From assembly GCF_014466955.1 (NCBI RefSeq), contig NZ_AP023396.1:6324001-6388000 (forward strand): a stretch of DNA of 64,000 nt, given 5' to 3'. This document shows, piece by piece, positions 18,100 to 28,800 of the stretch. A program made the position numbers and the translations under genes. The notes under the pieces are model-generated. The model saw nothing but the letters and a program-made list of their open reading frames with translations, had not been told where the DNA came from and made no database searches. Every line of letters starts with the position of its first letter. Position 1 is the stretch's first letter. This stretch comes from Nocardia wallacei. Its GTDB lineage: Bacteria > Actinomycetota > Actinomycetes > Mycobacteriales > Mycobacteriaceae.

Positions 18100-18522
18100 G
18101 TGGGATCTCAGGTCAATCCGTGCATGATGTTCGACGGCAACGCGCGGCAGGCAATGGAGTTCTATCGACAGGTCTTCGGCGGCGAGCTGGAGCTGGGAAC
18201 CGTCGCGGACTTCGGCTCCCCCGACGCGCCCGACGCCGACAAGATCATGCATTCCCGGCTGGACACCCCGGCCGGCTACACGTTGATGGGCTGGGACTGC
18301 CCTGGTGACCGGCCGGGCCAGCCGCCCTACCGTCCCGGCAACAACATCGCGGTCTTCCTCGGCGGCGACGACGGCGAACTCCGCGACTATTTCCACAAGC
18401 TGTCCGTCGGCGGCACCGTCACCCTCCCGCTGGAAAAGCAGGTCTGGGGCGACGAAGCGGGCTCCCTCGTGGACCGCTTCGGCATCGGCTGGATGTTCAA
18501 CATCACGGCCCAGCGCGACTGA
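18100..18522 (+). CDS. VOC-family protein (PhnB/glyoxalase-like)
   Basis: 140 aa from GTG at 18100 with GAAGGAG upstream; a longer in-frame reading back to 17875 enters the regulator gene and is not used. The protein has the PhnB-type pattern: FDGNARQAMEFYRQVFGGEL, a central HSRLDTPAGYTLMGWD, and WGDEAGSLVDRFGIGWMFN at the end. This subgroup of the vicinal oxygen chelate fold lacks an assigned reaction. Its pairing with a YafY-type regulator is common in actinobacteria and points to inducible expression, possibly detoxification. Confidence 0.88.
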   Translation: MGSQVNPCMMFDGNARQAMEFYRQVFGGELELGTVADFGSPDAPDADKIMHSRLDTPAGYTLMGWDCPGDRPGQPPYRPGNNIAVFLGGDDGELRDYFHKLSVGGTVTLPLEKQVWGDEAGSLVDRFGIGWMFNITAQRD

Positions 18523-18873
18523 GCCGAGCGGTATCTCGCTTCGGCAGTACCGATGAGTTTCGGCTACTTAGGTAGTCAGACTGGAAGAGCACGGCGCAAG
18601 GGAACGGCAAGGGTTATGTAAGGGACAGCGGTGAGGGTGGGCGGGCGCCGGTGAGGCGCGCACTGCCCCTCCACTCGAACGAGGTCCCCATCAATGGAAA
18701 TACCTCCTTGCATCGCGTCGGGAACAGCGAAATCGTCATGCTGACGACGTGTGTGCTGATGACCAACCGACCGAGCGTATCCGGGGAATGGCTCATGATC
18801 TCTGCGTGGACCGCGTGGCGCGCCGGTGAACCGGCCGCGCGGACACGCGCGTCGTCAGAGTCTGGAGGGTGGC
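18523..18873. other. 351-bp intergenic region upstream of the toxin operon
   Basis: No convincing coding sequence is seen; short open frames here have poor codon usage. A small inverted repeat TCGTCA-TGC-TGACGA lies at 18733-18747. The strong TGGAGGG at 18863-18869 is the ribosome site of the next gene. The promoter of the 25.6-kb toxin operon should lie here. Confidence 0.5.
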
Positions 18874-20286
18874 GTGTCCGGGGGCAGTGACGCCGATTCG
18901 GCCGGACTGGTCGCGGAGATCGCTGGCGGGCTGGCCGAATTCGCGCCGGAGGGATGGCGGCGACTCGAGGCATGGTTCGCGATGACCGTCGTCTGCGAGT
19001 CGGCGCTGCTGCTGGCCGACGACGGCACGCGGTCGGTCCGGTGCCCGGTGTCCGACGCGGTGTGGGACGCGGTGCGCCGGCACCGTGCCTCGTCGGCCGA
19101 TTCCGGGGACGGGCCGTGGTGGCGGCTGCTGGTGCGGGTGGACGCCGACGGTGTCGAGGCCGTGCGTGACGACGGGACCGTCCCTTTTCCCGGCGAGCAG
19201 CTGTTCGCGCCCGAGGCCTATCGCGCCGATCTGGAGATCCATCCCCGCCGACGGCTCCCGGTGTGGCTGGCCGCGTACATCGGTCGCGCCGCGGTGCCGT
19301 CGAGACCGCCGCGGCAGGCCGCGGCGGACGCACGCGCGGACCGGAGTGCCGGGGTACGCGCGGTGCCGGTGCCCGACGAGCTGCCGGGTCTCCCGGTGCT
19401 GTGGGCCCGGTGGGCGGTGCTGGCGGCGGCCTTCGTGGCGGTCGGATCGCGGCGGGGACCGCGAATCGGGCCGTCGACGGGCGTGTTCGAGAGCGCGGGA
19501 CGCAGCGGTTCGACCCTGACCCTGCTGCCCGGCGAACGCGCGGTGCTGTCGGGCGGCGTCTGGAACGCGCCGGTGCTGGACGCGGTCTACAACGACGGTG
19601 CGGCGGCGCCGAAACTCTTTGCGGGCGCGCCCAATTGGGTGACCGACCCGGTGCTCAACCCGCGGGCGGCGACCGGCACGCTGTCGTTCTGTTACTGGTG
19701 GGAGGCGGGGCGATGGTATCGAGGCGAGTCCGCGCCGATGTCGGAGTGCGCGCCGGCGGTGCCGGCCGTGTGGACGGTCGACGCGGTGGCCGGCGTCGTC
19801 GGGAAGCTGGCGGCCGAGCGCGGAGACGCGGCCGAGCAGACCGCGGCGGAGCTGGTGGACGCCGCACAGTCCGGCACGGTGACCCGGGCGACGCTCACCC
19901 GCGTCTTCGGTTACGACGACGACATCGATATCGACGGCGCCCTGTTCCAATTTGTGGCCGCGGGCCTGGCCGCGGAGGAGGCGGACGAGATCACCGAGGC
20001 CGACGCGGTCGCCCTCGTCCGGGAGCACATTCTCCGGCAGGGTTACGACACAGCCGGGTACCCGCTGTCGACCCTGAGCGCCGAACGGCTCGGTGCGGGC
20101 TGGGCGGTCCGTTCGCCGGTGCCCGCCGGGGAGATCGCACTGGATCGTGCGGTCTTCTACGTCGCCGATGACGGCGTGGTCGAGCGGTCCACATCGTCGG
20201 TGCCGCAGGCGGAGTTCGCGGCCGAGTTCGAGCGACGGTTCCGGCTCCGCCGGGACGGCCTCGTCGCGCCGGAGGGGCCGGCGTGA
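18874..20286 (+). CDS. Probable composite immunity protein (YezG-like N-terminus)
   Basis: 470 aa, cytoplasmic, no signal or TM segment. GTG at 18874 is preferred over the upstream GTG/ATG frame because of the TGGAGGG site. Residues about 10-130 (APEGWRRLEAWFAMTV, GPWWRLLVRVDADGV, PFPGEQLFAPEAYRADLEI, LPVWLAAYIG) resemble YezG/DUF600-type immunity proteins of actinobacterial toxin loci. A middle block (about 190-310) is unrecognised. The C-terminal block (about 370-460; GWAVRSPVPAGEIALDRAVFYVADDG) resembles YrhB/Imm35-like proteins. Several immunity folds in one chain would suit the many-domain toxin two genes downstream. The TGA overlaps the next GTG by 4 bp. Family calls are from memory of sequence style and need a profile search. 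Confidence 0.55.
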   Translation: MSGGSDADSAGLVAEIAGGLAEFAPEGWRRLEAWFAMTVVCESALLLADDGTRSVRCPVSDAVWDAVRRHRASSADSGDGPWWRLLVRVDADGVEAVRDDGTVPFPGEQLFAPEAYRADLEIHPRRRLPVWLAAYIGRAAVPSRPPRQAAADARADRSAGVRAVPVPDELPGLPVLWARWAVLAAAFVAVGSRRGPRIGPSTGVFESAGRSGSTLTLLPGERAVLSGGVWNAPVLDAVYNDGAAAPKLFAGAPNWVTDPVLNPRAATGTLSFCYWWEAGRWYRGESAPMSECAPAVPAVWTVDAVAGVVGKLAAERGDAAEQTAAELVDAAQSGTVTRATLTRVFGYDDDIDIDGALFQFVAAGLAAEEADEITEADAVALVREHILRQGYDTAGYPLSTLSAERLGAGWAVRSPVPAGEIALDRAVFYVADDGVVERSTSSVPQAEFAAEFERRFRLRRDGLVAPEGPA

Positions 20287-21857
20287 GCGAGGACATTCGG
20301 CTCGATCCCGACGCCCTGCGGCACGACGGCGCGCAGCTGGCCGAACTCGGCGACCGGGTCGGCCGGACCTACACCGGGTTGCGGCACGGCCTCGCCGCCG
20401 CGGAGGGCTGCTGGGGCGACGACGATCTGGGCGAGGCGTTCGCCAAGGACTTCACCCCGCACGCCGATCAGTTGCTGGCGGGCCTGCGGGCGATGGAGGA
20501 AAGCCTGCGCGGGGCGGCCCGCCAGATACGGGACGCCGCGGCCGACTTCGAGGCGCAGGATCTCGGCGGTGCGGACCGCATCGGGCGAACGGCCGACGAG
20601 TCGCCGGGTGTGGCTCCGGACTACGGCACCGGGACGCCACCGGCCTCGCAGTTCGCGCCCGCGTCGGCGCAGGGGCCGAGGAATGCCGCTGTCCCAACCG
20701 ATTCCGCGATCAGCGACGGTGTGCCGACCGAGCCGTCGGCGTCCGGTCCCACATCCGCCCCGCAGTCGACCGGCACGCCGGGCGGGTCCGGCATACCCGA
20801 TGGGTCTTCCGGCCGGCCCTCCTCGCCGCAGAGTGACCGGCAATCGCCGGATCCCTCGAAGCAGGCTCCCGATGCTCGAGGCGGTGGGAAGTCCGGCGAG
20901 CATGCGGGCCGTGGGCCCCGTGCCGCGGGCGGGCCGCCGCCTACCGGCGCGTCCGCGCCTGTCACCGGGCGCGACGCGCCCCGCAACGCGGCTGCCGCCG
21001 GGCGCGACGCGACACCCGGGCGCAAATCCGGAGTCGGTGCGGGACGTGAGACCCCTTGGACCGGACCGCCTTCGAGAACGACCCGCGGGCCCGCGGCCGA
21101 CCAGAACCCGTCGAGTCCGCGGACGGGGGCGCCGCCGCGTTCGCCGAAAGACGCCGAGCGCCTACGTGACCGGCCGCGCGACCTGGGGCGATCGACCGGA
21201 AAGCCCGCTGCCTCACCGCTTTTCGCGTGGCTGGCGCGGATGCTGGCCGACCGGCACGGCGTCACTGTCGTCGGATTCGACCTGCCGGAACTGCAGGAAG
21301 CCCCGGTGCGGCAGTTCGCCGCGGCCATCGATCGAGTGCTGACCGATTATCCGGCGATCGAACTGGACGTCGTCGCGGTGGCGGAGCTGGACGACGACGC
21401 CGAGAATGTGCGCTGGCACAGCGAAACCCGTGACTCCGGCACCGTCCGGTCGATCACGCTCGACCAGCGGGTCGCTCGCGAACCGAGTGGCGACACCGGA
21501 ACACCGGAATCCCCCACCGATTCCGACGCGTCCGCGGTCTACGCGGCGACCGTGCGCGAACTCGGCCTGGCACTCAACGACGCCGGGGGTGACGTCGCCC
21601 GCCGGACCGCCCAGCGCACCCTGATCGCCGAGTACATGCGGGTGGCGGCGGGACGATACACGACCTTGGCCGAACTGCTGCGCGGATATCGGAGCTGGCG
21701 GGCCGAGTTGCCCGGCGGTCCCGGCGAAACCGGCTTCGACGCGCGTCGAGCGGTGGCTGCCGCGTTCGCCCAGGTCGTCCTGCATCGTGAGCGGGCAGGC
21801 GCACCTGCCAAGGTCCTGCACGCCGCACTGGTCGACGCGGCGTCGGTGCGGGATTAG
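20283..21857 (+). CDS. WXG100-like protein with degenerate zincin C-terminal domain
   Basis: 524 aa. Residues 1-100 are a helical hairpin of WXG100/ESX type (LRHDGAQLAELGDRVGRTY, turn at CWGDDDLGEAFAKDF). Residues about 105-310 are a Pro/Ser/Gly/Arg-rich linker. Residues about 315-520 follow the layout of the zinc-protease domains in the adjacent giant protein: HGVTVVGFDLPELQEAPVRQ matches HPYFEIAGFDHPLLPVDAAR, and LLRGYRSWRAELPG matches the EDWLGQLPG segment. At the place of HExxH it has RELGL (425-429), and the downstream glutamate ligand is also replaced, so it should not bind zinc. It may be an escort, partner or decoy for the giant. It is 3 bp from the next gene. Confidence 0.75.
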   Translation: MSEDIRLDPDALRHDGAQLAELGDRVGRTYTGLRHGLAAAEGCWGDDDLGEAFAKDFTPHADQLLAGLRAMEESLRGAARQIRDAAADFEAQDLGGADRIGRTADESPGVAPDYGTGTPPASQFAPASAQGPRNAAVPTDSAISDGVPTEPSASGPTSAPQSTGTPGGSGIPDGSSGRPSSPQSDRQSPDPSKQAPDARGGGKSGEHAGRGPRAAGGPPPTGASAPVTGRDAPRNAAAAGRDATPGRKSGVGAGRETPWTGPPSRTTRGPAADQNPSSPRTGAPPRSPKDAERLRDRPRDLGRSTGKPAASPLFAWLARMLADRHGVTVVGFDLPELQEAPVRQFAAAIDRVLTDYPAIELDVVAVAELDDDAENVRWHSETRDSGTVRSITLDQRVAREPSGDTGTPESPTDSDASAVYAATVRELGLALNDAGGDVARRTAQRTLIAEYMRVAAGRYTTLAELLRGYRSWRAELPGGPGETGFDARRAVAAAFAQVVLHRERAGAPAKVLHAALVDAASVRD

Positions 21858-21860
21858 GCG

Positions 21861-22850
21861 GTGCCGGTGGGAGACGTGATTTCGCTGAACCCGGTGGTGC
21901 AGGTGCGGGAGGCTTTCGAGAGCCTGCCCGACCTGGTGCGGCGTCCGATCGAGATGGTGGTGTTCGGCGGCGACCTGCCACGCGCCGACATCTCCCGGAT
22001 GCGAGAGCTTGCCGCGGAACTGCGGGCGCGGGCCGCGGCGCTGCAGGAGCATGCACATGACGCGGGAAATCTGCTGGCACAGCAGGATTCGATCGGCGCG
22101 TTCGCCGACGAACTGCGCGAGATGCTGCACATCCACCAGGACGGCGCGGGCAAACTGGGCCAGCAGGCCCTGACCCTGGCCGACCAGGCCGACGGCGCCG
22201 CCAACGACGCGGAGAAGACGCTGTGCGTGATGTTCGTGTTCGGCATCGAATTGGGCTGGCGGATCATCAGAATGCTGGCCGCCGCCTCCGCCGCCGGTCC
22301 CGCCGGGCAGGCGGCGGCCGCGCCGGCGGTGGAGGCGACCCTCGTGCAGGGGCGCGCCGAGGTCCAGCTCATGCGCGCGGGGTTGAAGGATGCCTACGGT
22401 CGGCTCGGGGCGAACACGGCCGCCAAGTTGTCGGCGTTGGGACCGGCAAGCTTCGCAATGACGGCGGGCCGGGCGGCAGTGCTGCCGGTGGCTGTGGACG
22501 GCGGCGTGCAACTGCTGCAGGTCGCCGAGGGCTACCGGAACATGTCCCCGATCGGGGAGAACCGAGAGAACCCTACCGGTTTCGACACCACATCGGTCCT
22601 CGTCGCCGGTGCGGCGGGCGCGGCCGGTGCGGCGGGCGGTCAACTCGCCGCCAAATTCGCGCCGAAGGTGTTGCCGCGAATGGAGACCAGCCGGACGCTG
22701 GCAGGGCTGGTGCACGGGACCGCGGGCGCGGCGGCCGGTCTGACCGCCGCGGCGATGATCACCGGCTGGCCGGAGGACTTCGATCACGTGCTGGCGCCGA
22801 TGCTCAACGGCGCCTTCGCCGGGAGCGTGCACGCGCAACCCGGCGCCCAC
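21861..22850 (+). other. CpnT/WXG100-like N-terminal domain of the giant protein
   Basis: Residues 1-330. Opens with VISLNPVVQVREAFESLPDLVRRPIEMVV, written here only to locate it: a helical start typical of CpnT-type toxins, then long alpha-helices (MRELAAELRARAAALQEH) and Ala/Gly-rich hydrophobic stretches (VLVAGAAGAAGAAGGQLAA). In CpnT the equivalent part mediates export and membrane insertion, with the effector at the C-terminus. This places the giant in the WXG100-like toxin class. Confidence 0.7.
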
Positions 22851-25800
22851 GCCAGATCCGGATTCGGCGCGGAGCCGGTGATCGACGGCAGCGAGATGTT
22901 CACCCGCCCCGACCTACCCCCCGCCGGGCCGTCGGTGAAGATCTCCGCGGAATCCAGACAGGCATGGGAGACCGCCCGTAAAGCCTGGAACACCGGCCCG
23001 GACAAGGTAATCGCCGGTGGCGCGAGCGCGCCACCGAGGTCCCCGGCAAACAATGGCACCGCCCTCGGCGCATCCCATGGCACACCCCGCGTAGCGGCCG
23101 GTGCGGAAACCGCCGCACCGCCCCGGGTCGGGGCAACGTCCACCCACACACCCGCCGCACCAGAGCACCGCCCGGCCGACGGAGAAAGCGCTCCCACGGG
23201 ACGCCGCACGCAGCACGCGAATCGCCCGAGCGGCGAGGAACGAGGCTTTGCCGCGGCGGACGGCCCGCCCGCCAACCACCGACCTGGAGACGAGAACACC
23301 AGCACCACCACGGAACGCGGGACCCCCGCCGACCACCGGGCCGCCGAAAACACCAGCACCACCACGGACGCGGCACCGGCCAACCACCGGACGGACGACA
23401 ACACCAGCGCCACAACGGAAGACGGGACGCCCGCCAACCACCGGGCGGACGACAACACGAGCCCCACGGCGGAAGACGGGACCGGCAGCTATCGGTCGGG
23501 TGAGGAGAGTCCGGGCTCCATTGCCGAGGACGGGACGGCCGCTGGGGAGCGGGGTGGTGGCGAAACGCACGGATCGACTCCCGAGGACGGCACCGGGCCG
23601 GGGTCACGTGATCAGGCGGAGGAGGTGCTGGCGGATTTCCATGCGCGGTCGGGTGAGCAGGTGCCCGAGGCGCTGAAGTTGTCGAATCTGTCGGACGAGG
23701 TGTTGCAGGCGGGGTTGTTCCACTCCGATGCGCGGGAGTCGTTGATCGCGGGGATGGAGATCATCCGGCGGGGGACCGTCGACGGCGCGCCGGGCGGGAT
23801 GGTGTTGCGGGGGCCGCAGTTGGAGGGCGGGTTCGAGATGGCCCGGCGGCCGGTGCAGATGCTGCCGGGCCAGGGCAAGACGTTGATGTTCATGTCGTAC
23901 TCGCTGCAGCAGGCGGTCCGGCACGGTTCGGTGTTGCTGGTGACGACCGCGGACGGCCTGGCGCATCGGGAGTACACCGAGTACAAGCGGGTGCTCAGCC
24001 GCTACGGGATCGACGTGTTGCGCGCCGATCAGAACACCGGATTCGGTGCGGTGACGCCGGGCCGCCCCGCGATCGTGGTGGCCACCGGGGAGACGGTCGG
24101 GCACCTGTGCAACGCGGGGCATACGCCGCCGCGCCGGGCGGTGATCGATGAGATGGACGCGATCGTCGACCGCGGCGAGCGGACGTTCATCCGCTCGGAG
24201 ATGTCGGCTGCCGAAGCGCCCGAGCCGACCGTGCGGGAGGTGTTGGCCGCCCACGACTTCCTCGCCGACGCCCTCGCGACAGGCCGGCTGTCGCATGAGG
24301 ATTTCGGTCTCAAGCAGATCGCCGAAGAAGTCGACGTGCACTTGCCGGACGGCACATTCGAGGTGGGGACGGAGTACTGGTACGACGGTCAGGCGGCATT
24401 GACGCCGGCGGGGCGGGCGAAGGTCGCGGCGCTGCCGGACGGGAAGCGGTGGCTCGAGGGTATGGGGCCCTCGCGGCTCGACATGGCCGCGGCTGCGGAG
24501 TTCACCACGCGCAACAAGACCCACTATGTGATCGATCGGGGCAAGATCGTCATCGTCGACCAGGGCGAGCACGGTCTGCAACGCAATCCGAAGACTTCGA
24601 GCGAATCACGCTGGAGCGCCGAGCCGGGCAAGGCGAGCCTGGCACAAGCGGTGGAGGCCAAGGAGATTCGCGCCGCCGAGGCGATCGGGATGAGCGCCGA
24701 GCAGCACGGGATCGTGGTGCGCGCCGACACCGACTCGGCCAAGTCCATCACCGCGGCCGAGATCTACGGCACCGACAAGTACTTCGATCACATCACCGGC
24801 GCCTCGGGCACGCTGACCGACCTCGGTCACGTGCTGAAGACGGTGTACGGGCTGGAGACGCCGCACGCGGTCGACCCGTACAACCCGTCGCGGCTGGTGG
24901 AGGGCCAGCCCGATGTGCACGAGAACACCCGGGCCAAGCTGAACGCGCTGGCCGGCTACGCGCACCAGATGTGGGACGGCGGGCAGGGCCGGTTCCAGGA
25001 AATCCTGTGCCACCGTAACGATCTGGTCGACAAGCAGGTCAATGCGCTGCTGCGGGCGGGGATCCCGCGTGACGCGATCGAGGCGGTCGACGCCGACCGG
25101 ATCGCGAAGTGGGGCGCGGACTGGGAAACGAAGCTGCAGCAGGTCTTCGACGCGGCGGGCGAGCAGGGCAAGATCCTGGTGATCAACCGCCAGGGTCAGC
25201 GCGGCGTGGACATCTCGGTGTCGGACGCGGTGCTGGCCAAGGGCGGCATGCACGTGTGGATGACCGAGGTTCCCGAGCAGTCCTACATCTACGACCAGGC
25301 CAAGAACCGCACCGCCCGCAACGGCAAACCCGGTACGGCACAGGCGTTGATGTCGCCGCAGGACGAACTGATCCGCAAGGCCATGCATCTGCGCGGCGTC
25401 CGCGAGGCCGTGGTCACCTACCAGGACGCCGTCACCGCCCACCGCGCCGACCCGACACCGGCCACCCACGACAAGCTGGTCGAGGCCGGTGACCACCTCG
25501 GCTCGCTCGTGCCCGGTTTGCAGGAGCGCGCCCACCACCACGCCACCAACGACTTCATCTGGCGCTACGCGGCCCTCGTCAATCCGGGCGCCGTCACCGG
25601 GCCGACAACGCTCTGGGCTCCGACTGACCCCACGGAATCGGACGAACCGGCGGGCCGGTCCGCACGGCTCGCCGCACTGCTCGGGGTCCCCACCTCGACC
25701 GCGACCACCCTCATGACAGCGCTCGACCGAGACGACGCGGCCGACCAGGACGACCCGTTCGATCCTGATGACGGGCTCGGCAACGGCGAGATGGTCGGCC

Positions 25801-28800
25801 GACACCGAACGCCAGGCCGGGACGAGACGGTCGGCACCAACGAGCCGGTCGGCCGGGACGACGCGCTCGACCGAAACGACGCTCGCGACCTCGGCGACGC
25901 GACCGACCGGAATCGAGCCCGGACCGATCCGCTCGGCGGCGACCACACGCGCGGCCACGACAGCACCGGGCCGCTCGACCCGGCGAACCTTCCGCCCGCC
26001 GTCGTGGAGACGCTGCGCCAGCATCTCGACGCGACCGCGCCCGGAAAGGCCGTGCAATACGCGCTGTTCACCGACGAGCAGGCGCTCGCCCACCTGACCC
26101 CACGCCGCGACCGACTGGCCGCGACGATGGGCCTGGACCCCGCGGACTTCGACGGCGCGGAAGGGATGCGCCGGGCCGGGGCCGCGCTGACCGCCGCGAA
26201 GCACGACCTGGCCCTGGCCCTGGGTGTCCCGGTCTCCGACGTCACCGCCGCGACGGCCCGGGACGTCCTGGGCGAAGCGCTGTCCCGCCCTGGGACCGAC
26301 GACGTCGTCGCCCCGGCATCGCTCTACCTGGCCACCGCAGCCCTGCTCGACCTTGTGGCCGAGATACATCGGCGCAGTGCGAACAATTGCGTCCGCAACG
26401 GCGTGACCGCCATGCGCGTGCTGTGCCCGCAGAACGCGGACCGGTTCACCATGCCGTCCGGCAAACCACCGCTGCGAGGCCACGACTGGGACATTGTGAC
26501 ATCGTCGTTCCGCGACGGCTCGCAACGACTGTTCGGCTCGCTGGACCAGGCCGTCGAATCGCTGAAAGGGCGGCCGGGCGGCGTACAGGTCCTGGTCTAC
26601 AAGTGGAAGCACACCGAGAAGAAGGGCAGCGCCCACGCCGACAACCACCTGGTGCTGCTGGTCAACGACAGCAAGCCCGGTGATCCCCCGAATCTGGTCG
26701 TCGTGGACCTCGCCGCTTCCCGCGACGGCCGGACCGACGACGATTTCGGACCCGAGGATCTCGCCGACCGCCGCACCCTGCTGAACAAGGCCGTCGCGTT
26801 CGACAAGTGGCGGCGCGAACAGCAGAAGTTCATCAACAGGCTGCCCGAAGGGCAACGCGCCTTCTGGACAATCGATTTCGACGCGGCGGGCGATCTCGTC
26901 CCGGCTGCGCCCACCCGTGCCGCGACCGATGTACCGGACGAGATGATCCGGGAAATCAATGCCGCGGGTGCGGCGGTGCGGGTGCCCGTACCCTCCGGCA
27001 CGGGAAGCCGCCCGGGATCAGACGATTCCGGTTCCGAAAAGCCGAGCACACGCGATGAGCGCGGGTCTACGCCGAAGGCATTGCGGGACGCGCTGGGTTT
27101 CCTCGAACGTGTCGACTGTGATCCGGCGGTGCTGCGCGACGCGAGAGAATTCGTCTTCGCGTGCTACCGCGAGTATCGAGGGCGCGGCGAGAGCGCGGCG
27201 ACTGCGGCGAACAACACCCGACGGCTGATGGTCAATATTCGGCGCCGCGCGACCAAGGACAAGGCCGGTTTTCCGGAGCGCCTCGCCGACCTGTATCGGG
27301 GCGAGGCGACCGCGGCGACGTGGAAGCGGGTCTGGGTGGCCACCCGGCCATCCACCCGCGGCGCACGCACCGATCACCCGCCATCGGTCCCCGGCGACGG
27401 TGGTTCCGTCGGCAGTCGGCCACACGACGAATTCGACGGGGACCGCCACCGCACGACGGCAGGCCCGGCGGAACCCGACCCGATCCACGCCACCCGGGAC
27501 GCGTTGTCGGACTGGGCCGCTCGCCTGTCGGACGAGGAACTGCGGGCATCGCTCGCCGACGTGCGGGCCCGCACGTCGGCGCACGTCGCCGCGGTGCGGC
27601 GCGGGGAGCCGCCGGTCGCCGAGGTGGCCATCGGTGCGGCTCGCGTACAGACCGCGCTGGCCGCCGAGCAATGGCGACGGATCGCCGACGGCGGCTCGGG
27701 ATCGGTCACCGCTGTGTCGGAGGCCGCCGGAGGCGTATTCGACCTCATCGGAGCGCTCTCCGGTGCGGGAACACGATCCGTGCCGGAGGACGACCTCGAT
27801 GTGCTGAACCGGTTCCCGGAGCGCGTGGCGGCCGCCGCCGAACTCGACGCCATGTGGATCGTGGACGGGGCGAACTGGGCGAGACTCGCCGACGACCACC
27901 TGGTCTCGGGTCGGGACGGCGACTGGGATCCGGAACTGATGCGATCGCTGCGTTCGCTACCGTCGCGGGCGGCGGAGTTCGCCGCGGCGAGCGCCGCGTC
28001 GGACCGGGCGTTCGGCGCGGCGGCGCGGCGGTACATACCTGACGCTTACCGGGCGGCACGATATTTCCTGACCTGCACCCGCGATACCGAGCAGGCGACC
28101 GCACTGCTCCGCGACGTGGACCGGGCGGTTGCGACGGCCGTCGACCGCCTCGGGCCCGACGCGCCCGCGATTACGGCGGGGCTGTCGCTGTTCCAGCTGC
28201 GCATGGACATCCATCAGTCGATCGCGGCGGCCGGTGGCGCGGCCGGATCCGCGATGCGGTCGGCCGCGCGGCAAGGCTTGGCGGAGAACGCTTTACCGGC
28301 GCAGCTGATGCGGCGGGTATCGGAGGGCCTGGATGGTCTCGCCCGCCACGGCGACGAGACCCCACGACAGCTCCGACCGTCCTACACGGCACACCGCATC
28401 GCGCCGGACGAGCTGCTGGACGACGAAGACGATCGGCCCCCCGCCGCCCGATCGCGAGCCATCGGTGTGCACGGTGGCAGCCTGGTCGAACCGAACGGCC
28501 CCTCGCTGGAACCGTTGCGCACCGGACCGCGCGACGTTTCCTTCCTGATGGATCCGTGGGGACGAATGATGGTCGGCGACGACCACGAATCCCTGCTCCG
28601 GCTGATGGCGGCCATGGGAGACGAATTGGCCGGCTGGGGCACACTGGCCACCGACGACGACGGACATCCCGACGGGCAGGTGCGGCCCTACCGGGTGGAC
28701 GAGATTTTCGATCCCATGGGTACCACGCAATTGCGCGACGCCCTGACTCGCGGCGGACTCCACCTCGACGACAACAACTTCGACAACGAGAGCCAAGGCC

